NCBI RefSeq assembly: GCF_003014485.1
Contig: NZ_PYGA01000003.1
Location: forward strand, 124,001-188,000
Origin: Murinocardiopsis flavida
GTDB lineage: Bacteria; Actinomycetota; Actinomycetes; Streptosporangiales; Streptosporangiaceae
DNA length: 64,000 nucleotides
Direction of reading: 5' to 3'
The translations under genes and the position numbers were made by a program. Positions within the stretch are counted from its first letter, which is position 1; the number at the start of each line of letters is the position of its first letter. The notes beneath the pieces are model-generated. The model was given only the letters and a program-made list of their open reading frames with translations. It was not told the origin of the DNA and ran no database searches. Below are positions 51,300 through 61,021 of this stretch, in pieces.

Positions 51300-52827
51300 G
51301 CGCGGCAGCGACCGCCCCGATGACGACACGATCCCCGATCTGCAATTGGAAGACACCACAGGCGGCCCCCGCGACTCCGCGCACACCGGGCCGCGCCGCA
51401 TGCCCGCGCGGGTCCGGATCATGGCGTGGGTCGTGCTGCTCATGACGGCCCTGCTCGTGCTGGTCAACGTGGTCACCTGGCAGGCGCTCGGCAGCGAGGT
51501 CGACGGCCGGATCGACCGGGCTCTCACCCAGGAGATCGACGAGTTCCAGGAGTTCGCCGCCGTAGGCGTCAACCCCGAGACCGGCAGCGGCTTCACCGAC
51601 GTCTCCAGCCTGCTGGAGACCTACCTGGTGCGCCAGCACCCCGACCGCCACGAGATCATCTTCGCCCACGTCGACGACGTCCCCGGCGCGCAGGTGCCCA
51701 CCGGCCGCATCCGCCAGGGCCAGGAGCCGCTGGTCGACGTGTCCACCGACTCGGCGGTGCGTACGACCATCCTCGACTCCACGCACAGCCGCGGTTCCGC
51801 CGAGACCCCCGAAGGGGAGCTGCGCTGGGAGAAGGTCCGGGTCGAGCCGCCCCGGGGCTCCGACAACCCCGGCGGCTGGTTCATCATCGGGTTCTTCGCC
51901 GACGTCGACCGCGAGGGCGTCGACCAGACGGTGCGGACCCTGCTCCTGGTCAGTCTGATCGGTCTCGTGCTCACCGGCGCCTCGGCGTGGTGGGTGGCCG
52001 GCCGCATCCTCGCGCCCATCCGCCTGGTCCGCCAGACGGCGGCGCACATCACCGAGGAGGACCTGACCCAGCGCATCGACGTGCCGGGCAACGACGACGT
52101 CGCCGCCCTCGCCGAGCAGTTCAACGCGATGCTCGACCGGCTGGAGGAGGCGTTCTCCGGGCAGCGGCGCTTCGTCGACGACGCGAGCCACGAGCTGCGG
52201 ACGCCCATCACCATCGTGCGCGGCCACCTGGAGGTGATGGGCGACTCGCCGGAGGAGCGGCGCGAGGTCGTCCGCCTGGTCACCGACGAGCTGGACCGCA
52301 TGACCCGCATCGTCGAGGACCTGCTGCTGCTCGCCAAGGCGCAGCGGCCCGACTTCCTCCACTGGTCCAAGACCTCCATCGCGGAGTTGACCAGCGACAT
52401 CGACGCGAAGGTGCGCGCGCTGGGCGAGCGCGACTGGCGGCTGGAGTCCATCGGTGAGGGAACCGCCCGGCTCGATCCGCAGCGGGTCACGCAGGCCATG
52501 GTGCAATTGGCGCACAACGCGGTACGGCACACGGAGCCGGGCGACCTCATCCGGGTCGGCTCGGCGTTATCGGAGGACGGCACAACGGTGGACTTCTGGG
52601 TATGCGACTCCGGCCCGGGGATCTCCTCAGCGGACCAAGAGCGGATCTTCGACCGCTTCTCCCGCGGCACCGGATCCTCCCGTGACCGCAGCGGCGCGGG
52701 GCTGGGGCTGGCCATCGTCCGGGCGATCGTCGAGGCGCACCGCGGGCGGGTCGACATCGACTCCGCTCCGGGCCGCGGCGCGGCGTTCACCCTGCGGTTC
52801 CCGCTGGGGCAGGGGGGTGTGCGCTGA
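51292..52827 (+). CDS. Two-component sensor histidine kinase
   Basis: A 511-residue kinase: membrane helix 1 (about 43-63), an extracytoplasmic sensor region (64-213), helix 2 (214-234), HAMP (235-288), HisKA with the phospho-acceptor His300 in DDASHELRTP, and HATPase with NAVRHT, DSGPGIS and GAGLGLAIV. I place the start at ATG 51292 because upstream Met codons belong to the ATG-rich Asp repeat of the preceding gene. The TGATG overlap with the response regulator shows coupling. Signal unknown; an acidic patch is absent from the sensor but present in the neighbour protein. Confidence 0.93.
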   Translation: MTERGSDRPDDDTIPDLQLEDTTGGPRDSAHTGPRRMPARVRIMAWVVLLMTALLVLVNVVTWQALGSEVDGRIDRALTQEIDEFQEFAAVGVNPETGSGFTDVSSLLETYLVRQHPDRHEIIFAHVDDVPGAQVPTGRIRQGQEPLVDVSTDSAVRTTILDSTHSRGSAETPEGELRWEKVRVEPPRGSDNPGGWFIIGFFADVDREGVDQTVRTLLLVSLIGLVLTGASAWWVAGRILAPIRLVRQTAAHITEEDLTQRIDVPGNDDVAALAEQFNAMLDRLEEAFSGQRRFVDDASHELRTPITIVRGHLEVMGDSPEERREVVRLVTDELDRMTRIVEDLLLLAKAQRPDFLHWSKTSIAELTSDIDAKVRALGERDWRLESIGEGTARLDPQRVTQAMVQLAHNAVRHTEPGDLIRVGSALSEDGTTVDFWVCDSGPGISSADQERIFDRFSRGTGSSRDRSGAGLGLAIVRAIVEAHRGRVDIDSAPGRGAAFTLRFPLGQGGVR

Positions 52828-53498
52828 TGAGCAGGATCCTGGTGGTGGAGGACGAGGAGCGCATAGCGTCGTTCGTCCGCAAGGGGCTGTCGTCCAACGG
52901 GTTCGCCGTTACGGTGGTCGACTCCGGGCGCGACGCGGTCGACTGCGCGCTGACCGGCGACTTCGACCTGCTGCTGCTCGACCTCGGCCTGCCCGACGAG
53001 GACGGGTTCGCCGTGCTGCGCCGCATGCGCCAGATGGGCGCGGTGCTGCCCGTCATCATCCTCACCGCGCGCGACGGCGTCCGCGACACCGTCACCGGTC
53101 TGGAGATCGGCGCCGACGACTACATGACCAAGCCGTTCCGCTTCGAGGAGCTGCTGGCGCGGGTCCGGCTGCGCATGCGCGCCGACCGCGGCGGCGACCT
53201 CACCGTGCTGCGCGCCGGTGGGCTCGCCCTGGACCTGCGCACGCGCCGCGCCGACACCGGCACGGCCACCATCGATCTCACGGCGCGCGAGTTCGCGCTG
53301 CTGGAGCTGCTCCTGCGCCACCCCGACCAGGTGCTCTCGCGGGAGCAGATCCTGTCGCACGTGTGGGGCTACGGCTACGACCCCGGGTCCAACGTGGTCG
53401 ACGTCTACATCCGCGCACTGCGCAAGAAGATCGGTGACCAGCACATCGAAACAGTCCGCGGAATGGGCTACCGCCTGAGCCCGAGCAAAGCGGCGTAG
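52827..53498 (+). CDS. OmpR-family response regulator
   Basis: A 223-residue regulator: receiver domain with the phospho-acceptor Asp52 in LLDLGLPDEDG, Lys in DYMTKPFR, and a winged-helix output domain (LTAREFALLELLLRHPDQVLSREQILSHVWGY). Start ATG 52827 shares a base with the kinase stop. It receives phosphate from the upstream kinase and controls an unknown regulon. Confidence 0.95.
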   Translation: MSRILVVEDEERIASFVRKGLSSNGFAVTVVDSGRDAVDCALTGDFDLLLLDLGLPDEDGFAVLRRMRQMGAVLPVIILTARDGVRDTVTGLEIGADDYMTKPFRFEELLARVRLRMRADRGGDLTVLRAGGLALDLRTRRADTGTATIDLTAREFALLELLLRHPDQVLSREQILSHVWGYGYDPGSNVVDVYIRALRKKIGDQHIETVRGMGYRLSPSKAA

Positions 53499-53806
53499 GG
53501 CTGGGGCATACGGCCGGAGCGTACGGCCGTCACCTGCGGGATCGGGCCGCCGCCCGTATCCGGGGCCGCCGCATGCCTGGTCACGTGTGCGGCGGCCAGC
53601 GGTGTCCGACCTCGGCCGGTGGTGGCGGCCGTTCACGGCCGTGAGGTGGGCGAACAACACCGGACGGCCGTCGGTGGCGCCGTACGGCCGCGGCGACCAT
53701 GAAGGCCTTCTCATCTTCCGCTCAGGGGTGCCTCATGCGGGGTGTCGATGCTTGTCGTGTTCGTGGCGGGCACTGGCCCGCCCGCCCACTGAGCTGAGGA
53801 GCCTGA
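53499..53806. other. Non-coding region with ACGGCCGT palindromes
   Basis: 308 bp. ACGGCCG (53510-53516) / CGGCCGT (53524-53530) forms a hairpin just after the response regulator and is its likely terminator. CACGGCCGTG and further ACGGCCG-type copies occur up to about 53690. No gene is seen; the GAGGAG ribosome-binding site for the next gene is at the right end. Confidence 0.45.
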
Positions 53807-54961
53807 ATGACCGCCCCCACTGTGTGCCAGCCGACCGCGCTGACCGAATTCCAGCGTGCCGCGCTGAAGGTCTCCTACACGGTGCGCGCACTCGACGTCG
53901 ACCGCCCTACCCACCTCCTGTCGGGCCCCGACATCCGGCCGAACCCGGGTGACGTGGTGGCCGCCGAGGTGACCGAGGTCGGGCGCCACACCAGAGTGGA
54001 GCTCGCGAACGGGCGGCGCGCCCACCTGTTCCCCGGCGACGTGCTGCTGCTCGCCTACGCCGCGCGCTACGCCCCCGACCAGTTCGAGGCCGAGCTGCCG
54101 CTCGACCTCGGGCCGTGCCACCTGGTCGCGGCCGGCGGCATCGCGGCGGAGGTCCGCACCGCGCACGACGCCATGGCGGCGCCCACCCGCATCACCCCGA
54201 TCGGGATCGCCGCCACGGCGGCGGGGACCCGGGTGACTATGGAGGGCCTGGCGGCGCCCACCCCGGCCCGGCCCATGCGCGGCGTCCCGACCATCGCGGT
54301 CGTGGGGACCGCCATGAACGCGGGGAAGACCAGCACCGGCGCCGCCCTGGTGCGCGGCCTGACCGCGGCCGGCTACCGCGTGGGCGCGGCCAAGATCACC
54401 GGGACGGGGGCCGGCGGCGACCGCTGGCTGTTCGCCGACTCCGGTGCGGCCGGGGTCCTCGACTTCACCGACGCCGGTATGGCCACCACTTACCGCATGC
54501 CGCTCGACCGCATCATGGAAGGGGCCCGCGACCTCCGCGACCGGCTCGTCCTCGACGGCGCCGACGCCGTTGTGCTGGAGATCGCCGACGGCGTGATGCA
54601 GCCGGAGACGGCGCGGCTCCTGGCGCGCGACGACTTCCAGGCCATGGTCGGGAGCTGCGTGTTCGCCGCGGGCGACGCGCCCGGGGCGCTCTACGGCGTC
54701 GACCGGCTGCGCGCGATCGGGCTTCCCGTCGTCGCCGTCAGCGGCCGCCTCACCGCGTCCCCGCTCGCGATCCGGGAGGTGGCCGGGGTCCTCGACGTCG
54801 GCGTCCACGGGCTCACCGGCCTGGCCGACCCCGAGGTCGCGGTGCGGCTGCTGCGCCCGGCGGTCGAGCCGGCCGGCTACTTCCACGACGCGGGCGACGC
54901 GCTGCGGCTGGCTGGGGAGCCCGTCGCCGCCGCGCAGGGCGCCTCGGAACGTTCGGCATGA
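53807..54961 (+). CDS. DUF1611-like P-loop NTPase
   Basis: A 384-residue protein. The N-terminal 130 residues form a beta-rich domain (VVAAEVTEVGRHTRVELANGRRAHLFPGDVLLLAY), the rest a dethiobiotin-synthetase/MobB-like P-loop domain with Walker A VVGTAMNAGKTSTG, AAKITGTGAGGD and VLEIADGVMQPET. It resembles the DUF1611 group, which includes NTPases of unknown role. ATG 53807 with GAGGAG. Its stop overlaps the ATG of the ABC exporter (ATGA), which suggests a shared task such as making and exporting a small product. Confidence 0.72.
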   Translation: MTAPTVCQPTALTEFQRAALKVSYTVRALDVDRPTHLLSGPDIRPNPGDVVAAEVTEVGRHTRVELANGRRAHLFPGDVLLLAYAARYAPDQFEAELPLDLGPCHLVAAGGIAAEVRTAHDAMAAPTRITPIGIAATAAGTRVTMEGLAAPTPARPMRGVPTIAVVGTAMNAGKTSTGAALVRGLTAAGYRVGAAKITGTGAGGDRWLFADSGAAGVLDFTDAGMATTYRMPLDRIMEGARDLRDRLVLDGADAVVLEIADGVMQPETARLLARDDFQAMVGSCVFAAGDAPGALYGVDRLRAIGLPVVAVSGRLTASPLAIREVAGVLDVGVHGLTGLADPEVAVRLLRPAVEPAGYFHDAGDALRLAGEPVAAAQGASERSA

Positions 54962-56661
54962 GCGCCGCCGACCCGGGCCGCGGCGTGCCGCAGGTGCCGG
55001 GACTGCTCACCGGTCGGCGCCGGTGGATCTTCGCCGCGCTGGTCGCGGTCGGGCTCGGCCTCGCTGTCGCGGCCGTCCTGTGGTCGGTCCTCGTCGCCAG
55101 GGTCATCACGGCGCTGAGCGCACCGGCGGGTGCGGTGCCCGGCGCGGGCGGCCCGCTGGGCGGCGTCCAGTGGCTGGTGGCGTTGGCGGTGGTCAGCGGT
55201 GTGCTGCTCTACACGGAGAAGGTCCTCGCCGAGCGGCTCGGGCAGGCGTGGGTGTCGGAGGTCCGCACGGTCCTCTTCCGGCGGGTGACCGACGCGCCGT
55301 CGCGCGGTACCGGCAGGGGCAGGTCGACGGGCGGCACCTCGTTGCGGATGATGGGCGACCTCAGCGCGCTGCGGCGGTGGGCCAGCCTGGGCCTGGCGAA
55401 ACTCGCCGTGGCGGTGCCACTGCTGGTCGGCTGCCTGGTCGCGTTCGCGGTGATCGCCCCGGTGCTGGCGCTCGCCGCGGCAGCGGTCATGGGCGCCGGG
55501 CTGGCGACCGCGGCAGCGCTGTCGCCGTGGCTGCGTTCGGCGAACCGGGCCGCCCGCCGCCGCCAGGCCAGGGTCGCGTCCCACGTGGTCGAGCGGGTCG
55601 GCAACACCCAGGTCGTCCAGGCGTTCGGCCGTGAGCGGGGCGAGCGGCGCGTGCTCGCGCGGAGGGGCCGCCGCCTCGCCGAGGCGTCGGTGCGCCGTGC
55701 GCGCGCTGTCGGCACCGTGCGCGCCATCGCCGAGTCGACGGCGCTGCTGACCACGGCGGCGGTGCTCATCGCGACGGCGGCGAGCGGTGCGGGGCCGGCG
55801 CAGGCCGCCGCCGCGATCGCGGTGGTCGGGATCATGGCGACCCCGGTGCGCGAACTCGCCCGGGTGGCGGAGTACCGGTCGGCGTGCTCGGTGTCGCTGG
55901 AGCAGATCCGCGCCGAACTGGCGCGGCCGGGCCGCAACGGCGCCGCCTCGGGGGCGCCGGCGCTGCCCGACGGAGGGGGCGCGCTCGAACTGCGGGGGGT
56001 GGCGTTCACCGGGCTCCTCACGCCCACCACGGTCGGCGTCCCCGCCGGTGCTGTGGTGGCGGTGGTGGGGCCGAACGGCAGCGGGAAGTCCACGCTGCTC
56101 GCGGCGGTCTCCGGGCTGGTCGGCCCGGACGAGGGGGAGGTGCTGCTCGACGGCGCCGACATCGCGCGGGCGCGCCCGGCGTCGGTGCGCGCGGCGATCG
56201 GTTCGGTCGGCCCGCACCTGCCGCTGCTGCGCGGGACGATCGGGGAGAACGTCCGGTACGCCGACCCCAAGGCCGACGGGATGCGGTTGAACGAGGCCGT
56301 CCACGCCAGTGGGCTGGCGGAGCTGATCGCGGAGCTGCCGCTGGGGCTGCGCACCCCCGTGCGCGAGAACGGGGCGGGGCTCTCCGCAGGCCAGCAGCAG
56401 CGGATCGCGCTCGCGCGGGCGCTGCTGACCCGCCCCCGGCTGCTGCTGCTCGACGAGGCCGACGCCCATCTCGACCCCGCAGCGGCGGCGGTCGTGGACC
56501 GGGTCATCGCGGGGTTCGACGGGACCGTTGTCGTGGTGACGCACCGGCCGGAGCGGCTCGCAGCGGCGGACGTGGTGTGGCGGCTCGGCAACGGGGTCCT
56601 GCGGGTCGAGGAGGCGCCGCGCGCCGCCGAGGCCGCGGCGCGGACGCGCCTGGAGGCGTGA
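54958..56661 (+). CDS. ABC exporter half-transporter (membrane plus ATPase domain)
   Basis: A 567-residue protein with a six-helix exporter domain (about 20-320) and an ATPase domain: Walker A GPNGSGKST, signature LSAGQQQRIALARALL, Walker B LLLLDEADAHLD and His-switch VVVTHRPERLAA. Layout is like CydC/CydD or lipid and peptide exporters. Only one half is encoded, so it should be a homodimer. It is translationally coupled to the P-loop protein upstream. No precursor-peptide gene is visible nearby. Confidence 0.9.
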   Translation: MSAADPGRGVPQVPGLLTGRRRWIFAALVAVGLGLAVAAVLWSVLVARVITALSAPAGAVPGAGGPLGGVQWLVALAVVSGVLLYTEKVLAERLGQAWVSEVRTVLFRRVTDAPSRGTGRGRSTGGTSLRMMGDLSALRRWASLGLAKLAVAVPLLVGCLVAFAVIAPVLALAAAAVMGAGLATAAALSPWLRSANRAARRRQARVASHVVERVGNTQVVQAFGRERGERRVLARRGRRLAEASVRRARAVGTVRAIAESTALLTTAAVLIATAASGAGPAQAAAAIAVVGIMATPVRELARVAEYRSACSVSLEQIRAELARPGRNGAASGAPALPDGGGALELRGVAFTGLLTPTTVGVPAGAVVAVVGPNGSGKSTLLAAVSGLVGPDEGEVLLDGADIARARPASVRAAIGSVGPHLPLLRGTIGENVRYADPKADGMRLNEAVHASGLAELIAELPLGLRTPVRENGAGLSAGQQQRIALARALLTRPRLLLLDEADAHLDPAAAAVVDRVIAGFDGTVVVVTHRPERLAAADVVWRLGNGVLRVEEAPRAAEAAARTRLEA

Positions 56662-56805
56662 GCGGGGACCGGGGGACCCGGGCGCGCTCCCCGCGGCGAC
56701 CGCGCGGAAACGGGTCTCCCGATCGGGATGGGCCCCGTTCCCGCACAGTCGGCGCGGGGAGCGCGCCCGGCGGCAATCCCGCCCGGCCGAGGCCGCCGAG
56801 GGCGG

Positions 56806-57498
56806 CTAGTCGGCGGGCTTGCGGAGGTGGTGCACCCAGGCCGGCGGGAAGTTGGCGAGGACGCGCTCGGTGTCGACGCCGAAACGGTGCACGTACTCGT
56901 CGACGACCCAGCTCGACCGCGCCTGGCGCAGGTAGTCCTCGCGCCGGGCGATGACCGACTTCACCTGCTTCGTGTAGAGGTAGCCGAAGAACGACAGGCG
57001 GCCGCCCGGGCGCAGGACCGTGAAGTAGTACTCCATGATCTCCCGCACCTCCTCCGCCGTGAAGTTGGCGAAGGGCAGGCCGGAGACGATGACGTCGAAC
57101 CTGCGGTCGGTGCCGAGGTCGGTCACGAGGGCCTGGTGCAGGGTCGCCCGGTCGGCGACCCGCGCCAGGTCGGGGTCCGTCTGCATGAGACCGCGGGCGT
57201 ACTCGACGAACGGGCCGTGGGGTTCGACCATGTCGAGCGTGTCGCCGTCGTGCATGTGCGCCGCGATGGCGCGGGAGACGGGACCGGTGCCGGAGCCCGC
57301 TTCGAGGATGCTGATGGGCGCGGACGGGTCGTCGCGCTGGTCGATGTAGCGGGTCAGCCGCTCGGCGAGCGCGGGGCTGCTCGGGATGACGGATCCCGTG
57401 GCCCGGAACGTCCGGACGGCCTCGGTGACGAAGAACCCGGCGTAGCGCAGCGGCTTGGCGAGGTCGGCGGAGTCGGCGTGATTGGGTGTGGCTGCCAT
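56806..57498 (-). CDS. Phospholipid N-methyltransferase-like (PmtA type) SAM enzyme
   Basis: A 230-residue methyltransferase. The opening FFVTEAVRTFRATGSVIPSSPALAERL is typical of PmtA-like phosphatidylethanolamine N-methyltransferases, followed by motif I ILEAGSGTGPVSRAIA and DVIVSGLPFANF. Soluble, membrane-associated action on head groups is expected. ATG 57498; GTG 57507 is in frame. It is divergent from the SDR gene. Confidence 0.78.
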   Translation of the reverse strand: MAATPNHADSADLAKPLRYAGFFVTEAVRTFRATGSVIPSSPALAERLTRYIDQRDDPSAPISILEAGSGTGPVSRAIAAHMHDGDTLDMVEPHGPFVEYARGLMQTDPDLARVADRATLHQALVTDLGTDRRFDVIVSGLPFANFTAEEVREIMEYYFTVLRPGGRLSFFGYLYTKQVKSVIARREDYLRQARSSWVVDEYVHRFGVDTERVLANFPPAWVHHLRKPAD

Positions 57499-57640
57499 GG
57501 CAAGCACGGTACTGCGTCCGCTGTCGGACCCGCGTCAACAGGGCCGCCCGCCGACCGCCCTCCGGCGCACGCGACCCGCGGCGCCGCGCGGCCGCGCCGG
57601 TTCGCCCCTCGCGGGCGACCGGCGGGTAACATGCACCGCT

Positions 57641-58447
57641 ATGAGCGCGCAGAGGACCCCGGCCCGTACCGCACTGATCACCGGCGCGTCCGGCGGTATC
57701 GGCGCCGAGTACGCCCGCCAGCTCGCCGAACGCGGCTTCTCCCTGGTCCTGGTCGCCCGCCGGGCCGACCTGCTCGCGGAGTCCGCCGCCGGGCTCAGCG
57801 CCCGCTACGGCGTCGGCGTCACCCCGCTGCCCGCCGACCTCGCCGCCCCCGAAGGGCTCGCGGCGGTCGAGGAGCGGCTCGAGGCCGGGGACGGCGGCGC
57901 CGAGGCACCGGTCGACCTGCTCGTCAACAACGCGGGCCGGGGCGACGGCGGCCGGTTCAGCCGGCAGGCCATCGAAGAGCTCGACGCCGTGGTGGAGCTG
58001 AACGTGCGCGTCCTGATGCGCCTCACCCGCACTGTCCTGCCGGTGCAGATCGCGCGCGCGGAGGCGGGCGCAGCGGGCCCGCTCGGGGTCGTCAACGTCG
58101 CCTCGGTCGCCGGGCTGCTGCCGGGCTACGCGTCCAGCGCCGCCTACGCCGCGAGCAAGGCGTTCGTGCTGTCGTTCACCGAGAGCACCGCGATGGAGGT
58201 CCGCAAGCACGGGGTGCACGTCTCGGCGGTGGTCTCCGGCTTCGTGCGCACCGACATGACAGCGGGGCTCCAGGAGCGCGGCGCGCCCGACATCGCGTTC
58301 GTGCCCAAGGAGCGCGTCGTCAGGGATTCGCTGCGGGCCTGGGCGGGCGGCAGGGTGCTGGTCACCCCCGGCGCCCAGTACAAGGTGGCCGGCGGGCTGC
58401 TGAAGGTGCTGCCGCGCGGGGTGTACCGCAGGGTCATGGGGCGGTGA
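57641..58447 (+). CDS. Short-chain dehydrogenase/reductase
   Basis: A 268-residue SDR with [15 protein letters not shown] (cofactor binding), [10 protein letters not shown], catalytic Ser in VNVASVAG, and YAASK (Tyr and Lys). ARR after the second strand favours NADP. The C-terminal extension with [18 protein letters not shown] is found in fatty-acyl/keto reductase-like members. TAACAT at 57627-57632 ends 8 nt before ATG 57641, so the mRNA is probably leaderless. Confidence 0.88.
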   Translation: MSAQRTPARTALITGASGGIGAEYARQLAERGFSLVLVARRADLLAESAAGLSARYGVGVTPLPADLAAPEGLAAVEERLEAGDGGAEAPVDLLVNNAGRGDGGRFSRQAIEELDAVVELNVRVLMRLTRTVLPVQIARAEAGAAGPLGVVNVASVAGLLPGYASSAAYAASKAFVLSFTESTAMEVRKHGVHVSAVVSGFVRTDMTAGLQERGAPDIAFVPKERVVRDSLRAWAGGRVLVTPGAQYKVAGGLLKVLPRGVYRRVMGR

Positions 58448-58574
58448 GCGCCGCCGGGCAGCCGGCCGGCCGCCGCGCCGGGGCGGCCGCGCGGCGGGCG
58501 GGTTCGCGCACCTGGGCGCGTCGGCCGTGGTCGAGCGCCTACCCTGGAGGGGCACGCCCTCTAGGAAAGTGATC

Positions 58575-58838
58575 ATGAAGACCTTCGACGAACTGTTCGC
58601 CGAGCTGTCCGCGAAGGCGGACGCCCGCCCCGAGGGGTCGGGCACCGTCGCGGCCCTCGACGCCGGGGTGCATTCCATCGGCAAGAAGGTCGTCGAGGAG
58701 GCCGCAGAGGTGTGGATGGCGGCCGAGTACCAGTCGGACGCCGAGACCGCCGAAGAGATCTCGCAGCTCCTCTACCACCTCCAGGTGCTGATGCTGGCGC
58801 GCGGCCTGCGGCTGGAGGACGTCTACAAGCATCTGTAG
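58575..58838 (+). CDS. hisE: Phosphoribosyl-ATP pyrophosphatase
   Basis: An 87-residue all-helical MazG-type protein: [34 protein letters not shown] and [14 protein letters not shown] with the metal-binding Glu/Asp set. It performs the second step of histidine synthesis. ATG 58575 with AGGAAAG upstream gives the family length. hisG follows 111 bp later, as in streptomycetes. Confidence 0.95.
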   Translation: MKTFDELFAELSAKADARPEGSGTVAALDAGVHSIGKKVVEEAAEVWMAAEYQSDAETAEEISQLLYHLQVLMLARGLRLEDVYKHL

Positions 58839-58949
58839 GCCGGTCTCGGAGCCGCCCGCCGACCGCCGAGACCCGGCCGCGATCCCGCCTGCCCGGATGC
58901 CTGTCCGACGCCCGTTCCAGCCGATCCACCCGACAGGGGATGACACCCG

Positions 58950-59804
58950 ATGCCCGACCAGCTCCGTATCGCCGTGCCCAACAAGGGCCAGCTCGCCGAA
59001 CCCGCCAGCGCCATGCTCCGCGAGGCCGGGTACCGCCAGCGCAAGGACTCCCGCGACCTCGTCCTGATCGACCCCGAGAACGGGACGGAGTTCTTCTTCC
59101 TCCGCCCCCGCGACATCGCCGTGTACGTCGGCGAGGGCATCCTCCAGGCCGGTATCACCGGCCGCGACATGCTGCTCGACTCCGGTGCGCCCGTCGAGGA
59201 GGTCCTGCCGCTGGGGTTCGGCGGGTCGACGTTCCGCTTCGCGGCGCCGGGCGGGGGCGCCATGACCCTCGCCGACCTCGACGGCAAGCGCGTCGCCACC
59301 TCGCTCGCCGGGCTGCTCCGCGGCTACCTGGCCGAGCACGGCGTCGACGCGCGGGTCATGCAGCTCGACGGCGCCGTCGAAAGCTCCGTGCAACTCGGCG
59401 TCGCCGACGCCGTGGCCGACGTGGTGTCCACCGGGACCACGCTGCGCCAGGCCGGGCTGGAGACCTTCGGCGAGCCCATCCTGGAGTCCGAGGCCGTCGT
59501 CATCCGGCAGCGCGACACCGCCGAGACCGCCGAACTCGAACCGCTGCTGCGCAGGCTGCGCGGCGTGCTGGTGGCGCGCGACTACGTGATGATGGACTAC
59601 GACATGCGGGCCGAGCGCCTGGACGACGCGGTCGCGCTGACCCCCGGCATGGAGGGGCCCACGGTGTCGCCGCTGCATCGGGAGGGCTGGGTCGCCGTCC
59701 GCGCCATGGTGCCGCGCTCAGCGGCGCAGCGGATCATGGACGACCTGTGGGCCATCGGGGCGCGGGCCATCCTCGTCACCGACATCTACGCCTGCCGATT
59801 GTGA
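58950..59804 (+). CDS. hisG: ATP phosphoribosyltransferase, long form
   Basis: A 284-residue enzyme, first step of histidine synthesis. [14 protein letters not shown] starts the catalytic domain, [21 protein letters not shown] and [19 protein letters not shown] follow, and the C-terminal 75 residues are the ACT-like histidine-binding domain of the long form ([27 protein letters not shown]). Feedback inhibition by histidine is expected. ATG 58950. Confidence 0.97.
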   Translation: MPDQLRIAVPNKGQLAEPASAMLREAGYRQRKDSRDLVLIDPENGTEFFFLRPRDIAVYVGEGILQAGITGRDMLLDSGAPVEEVLPLGFGGSTFRFAAPGGGAMTLADLDGKRVATSLAGLLRGYLAEHGVDARVMQLDGAVESSVQLGVADAVADVVSTGTTLRQAGLETFGEPILESEAVVIRQRDTAETAELEPLLRRLRGVLVARDYVMMDYDMRAERLDDAVALTPGMEGPTVSPLHREGWVAVRAMVPRSAAQRIMDDLWAIGARAILVTDIYACRL

Positions 59805-59853
59805 CGAAACCGGACAACGCTACGAAACGATACGCAATCGGGCCAAGGTCGCA

Positions 59854-60579
59854 ATGACGAACACCGCGTCCATCGGCGGCGCCTCCCCCGACGGCGAGCC
59901 CCCGGAAGGCGATCCCGTCGTGCTGTCGCGCACCATCGGGGCGACGGGCGGCGAACTGGTGCTGCGGCGGGTCGGCGCGCACTTCGAGATCATCAGCAAC
60001 GGCGTGTTCCTGATGGACACCCGTTCCGGGCGTTCGGAGCGCGCCATGGTCCGGGCGTCCCTCGACGCCCTGACCGCGGCCGACGGTGTCAGCGTGCTCA
60101 TCGGGGGGCTGGGCGCGGGGTTCTCCGCGCGCGAGGCGCTCGACCACCCCGCCGTCGCCGAGGTGTGCGTGGTCGAGTTGGAGCCGCTGATCGTGGAGTG
60201 GCACTCCGGCCCACTCGGCGCGGCCGCCGGGCGGGTCGTGGGCGACCCGCGCTGCACGGTGGTCCGCGCCGACCTGGTCCGGTGGATCGGCGCGACGGAG
60301 CATGTCTTCGACGCGGTCTGCCTCGACATCGACAACGGCCCCGAATGGACCGTGGTCGACGGCAACGGCGCGCTGTACGGACCCGCGGGACTGGCGCGGT
60401 TGGACCGGCGCGTGCGACCCGGCGGGGTGCTGGCGTTCTGGAGCGCCATGCCGGCCCCCGCGTTCGCCGGACTGCTGGGCGAGCGCTACGGGCGGGTCGA
60501 CACGGTCGAGGTGCCCGCCGAACGGGGCGGGCCCGACCTCGTCTACCTGGTGCGGCCGCCCGGGACCGGGCGGCACTGA
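59854..60579 (+). CDS. Spermidine-synthase-fold protein
   Basis: A 241-residue Rossmann-fold protein of the spermine/spermidine synthase type: LIGGLGAGFSAREALDHP in the nucleotide-binding position and EVCVVELEPLIVEWH, DAVCLDIDNGPEWTV. The typical N-terminal tetramerisation strand of true spermidine synthases is short here. It may be a methyltransferase-like relative; substrate not known. AAGG lies 5 nt upstream of ATG 59854; it ends at a strong terminator. Confidence 0.75.
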   Translation: MTNTASIGGASPDGEPPEGDPVVLSRTIGATGGELVLRRVGAHFEIISNGVFLMDTRSGRSERAMVRASLDALTAADGVSVLIGGLGAGFSAREALDHPAVAEVCVVELEPLIVEWHSGPLGAAAGRVVGDPRCTVVRADLVRWIGATEHVFDAVCLDIDNGPEWTVVDGNGALYGPAGLARLDRRVRPGGVLAFWSAMPAPAFAGLLGERYGRVDTVEVPAERGGPDLVYLVRPPGTGRH

Positions 60580-60585
60580 CCGGCC

Positions 60586-60613
60586 GCGGGACGGTGCCGC
60601 GGCACCGTCCCGC
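60586..60613. terminator. Perfect 28-bp palindromic terminator
   Basis: GCGGGACGGTGCCG and its complement, placed between two convergent genes, centred on CCGCGG. Confidence 0.75.
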
Positions 60614-60622
60614 GCCGCCGGA

Positions 60623-61021
60623 TCAGGCGTCGGCCGATTCGCCGTCCTTGGCGGCGCCGTCGGCCTGCTGCTTCTCGATCTCCGCGCGCACGGCCTCCAT
60701 GTCGAGCTCGCGCGCCTGCTTGATCAGGTCGTTCAGGCTCTCCTCGGGCAGTGCGCCGGGCTGGGAGAAGATGACGGTCTTCTCGCGGACCACCATGAGG
60801 GTCGGGATCGACTGGATGTCGAACCCGGCGGCCAGCTCCTGCTGGGCCTCGGTGTCGACCTTGCCGAACACGAGGTCCGGGTTCTTCTCCGCCGCCTTCT
60901 CATAGACCGGCCCGAACATCCGGCACGGACCGCACCAGGACGCCCAGAAGTCGATCAGAACGAGATCGTTCTCAGTCACGGTCTCGTTGAAGTTGTCCTT
61001 GGTCAGTTCGATGGTCGCCAC
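60623..61021 (-). CDS. trxA: Thioredoxin
   Basis: A 132-residue thioredoxin with the active site FWASWCGPCRMF, the cis-Pro in SIPTLMVV, and a 30-residue Glu/Ala-rich C-terminal tail that standard thioredoxins (about 107 residues) lack. The tail may act in targeting or binding. GTG 61021 follows GAGGGAG; the frame extends 22 codons further without similarity. General thiol-disulfide reductant in the cytosol. Confidence 0.92.
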   Translation of the reverse strand: MATIELTKDNFNETVTENDLVLIDFWASWCGPCRMFGPVYEKAAEKNPDLVFGKVDTEAQQELAAGFDIQSIPTLMVVREKTVIFSQPGALPEESLNDLIKQARELDMEAVRAEIEKQQADGAAKDGESADA

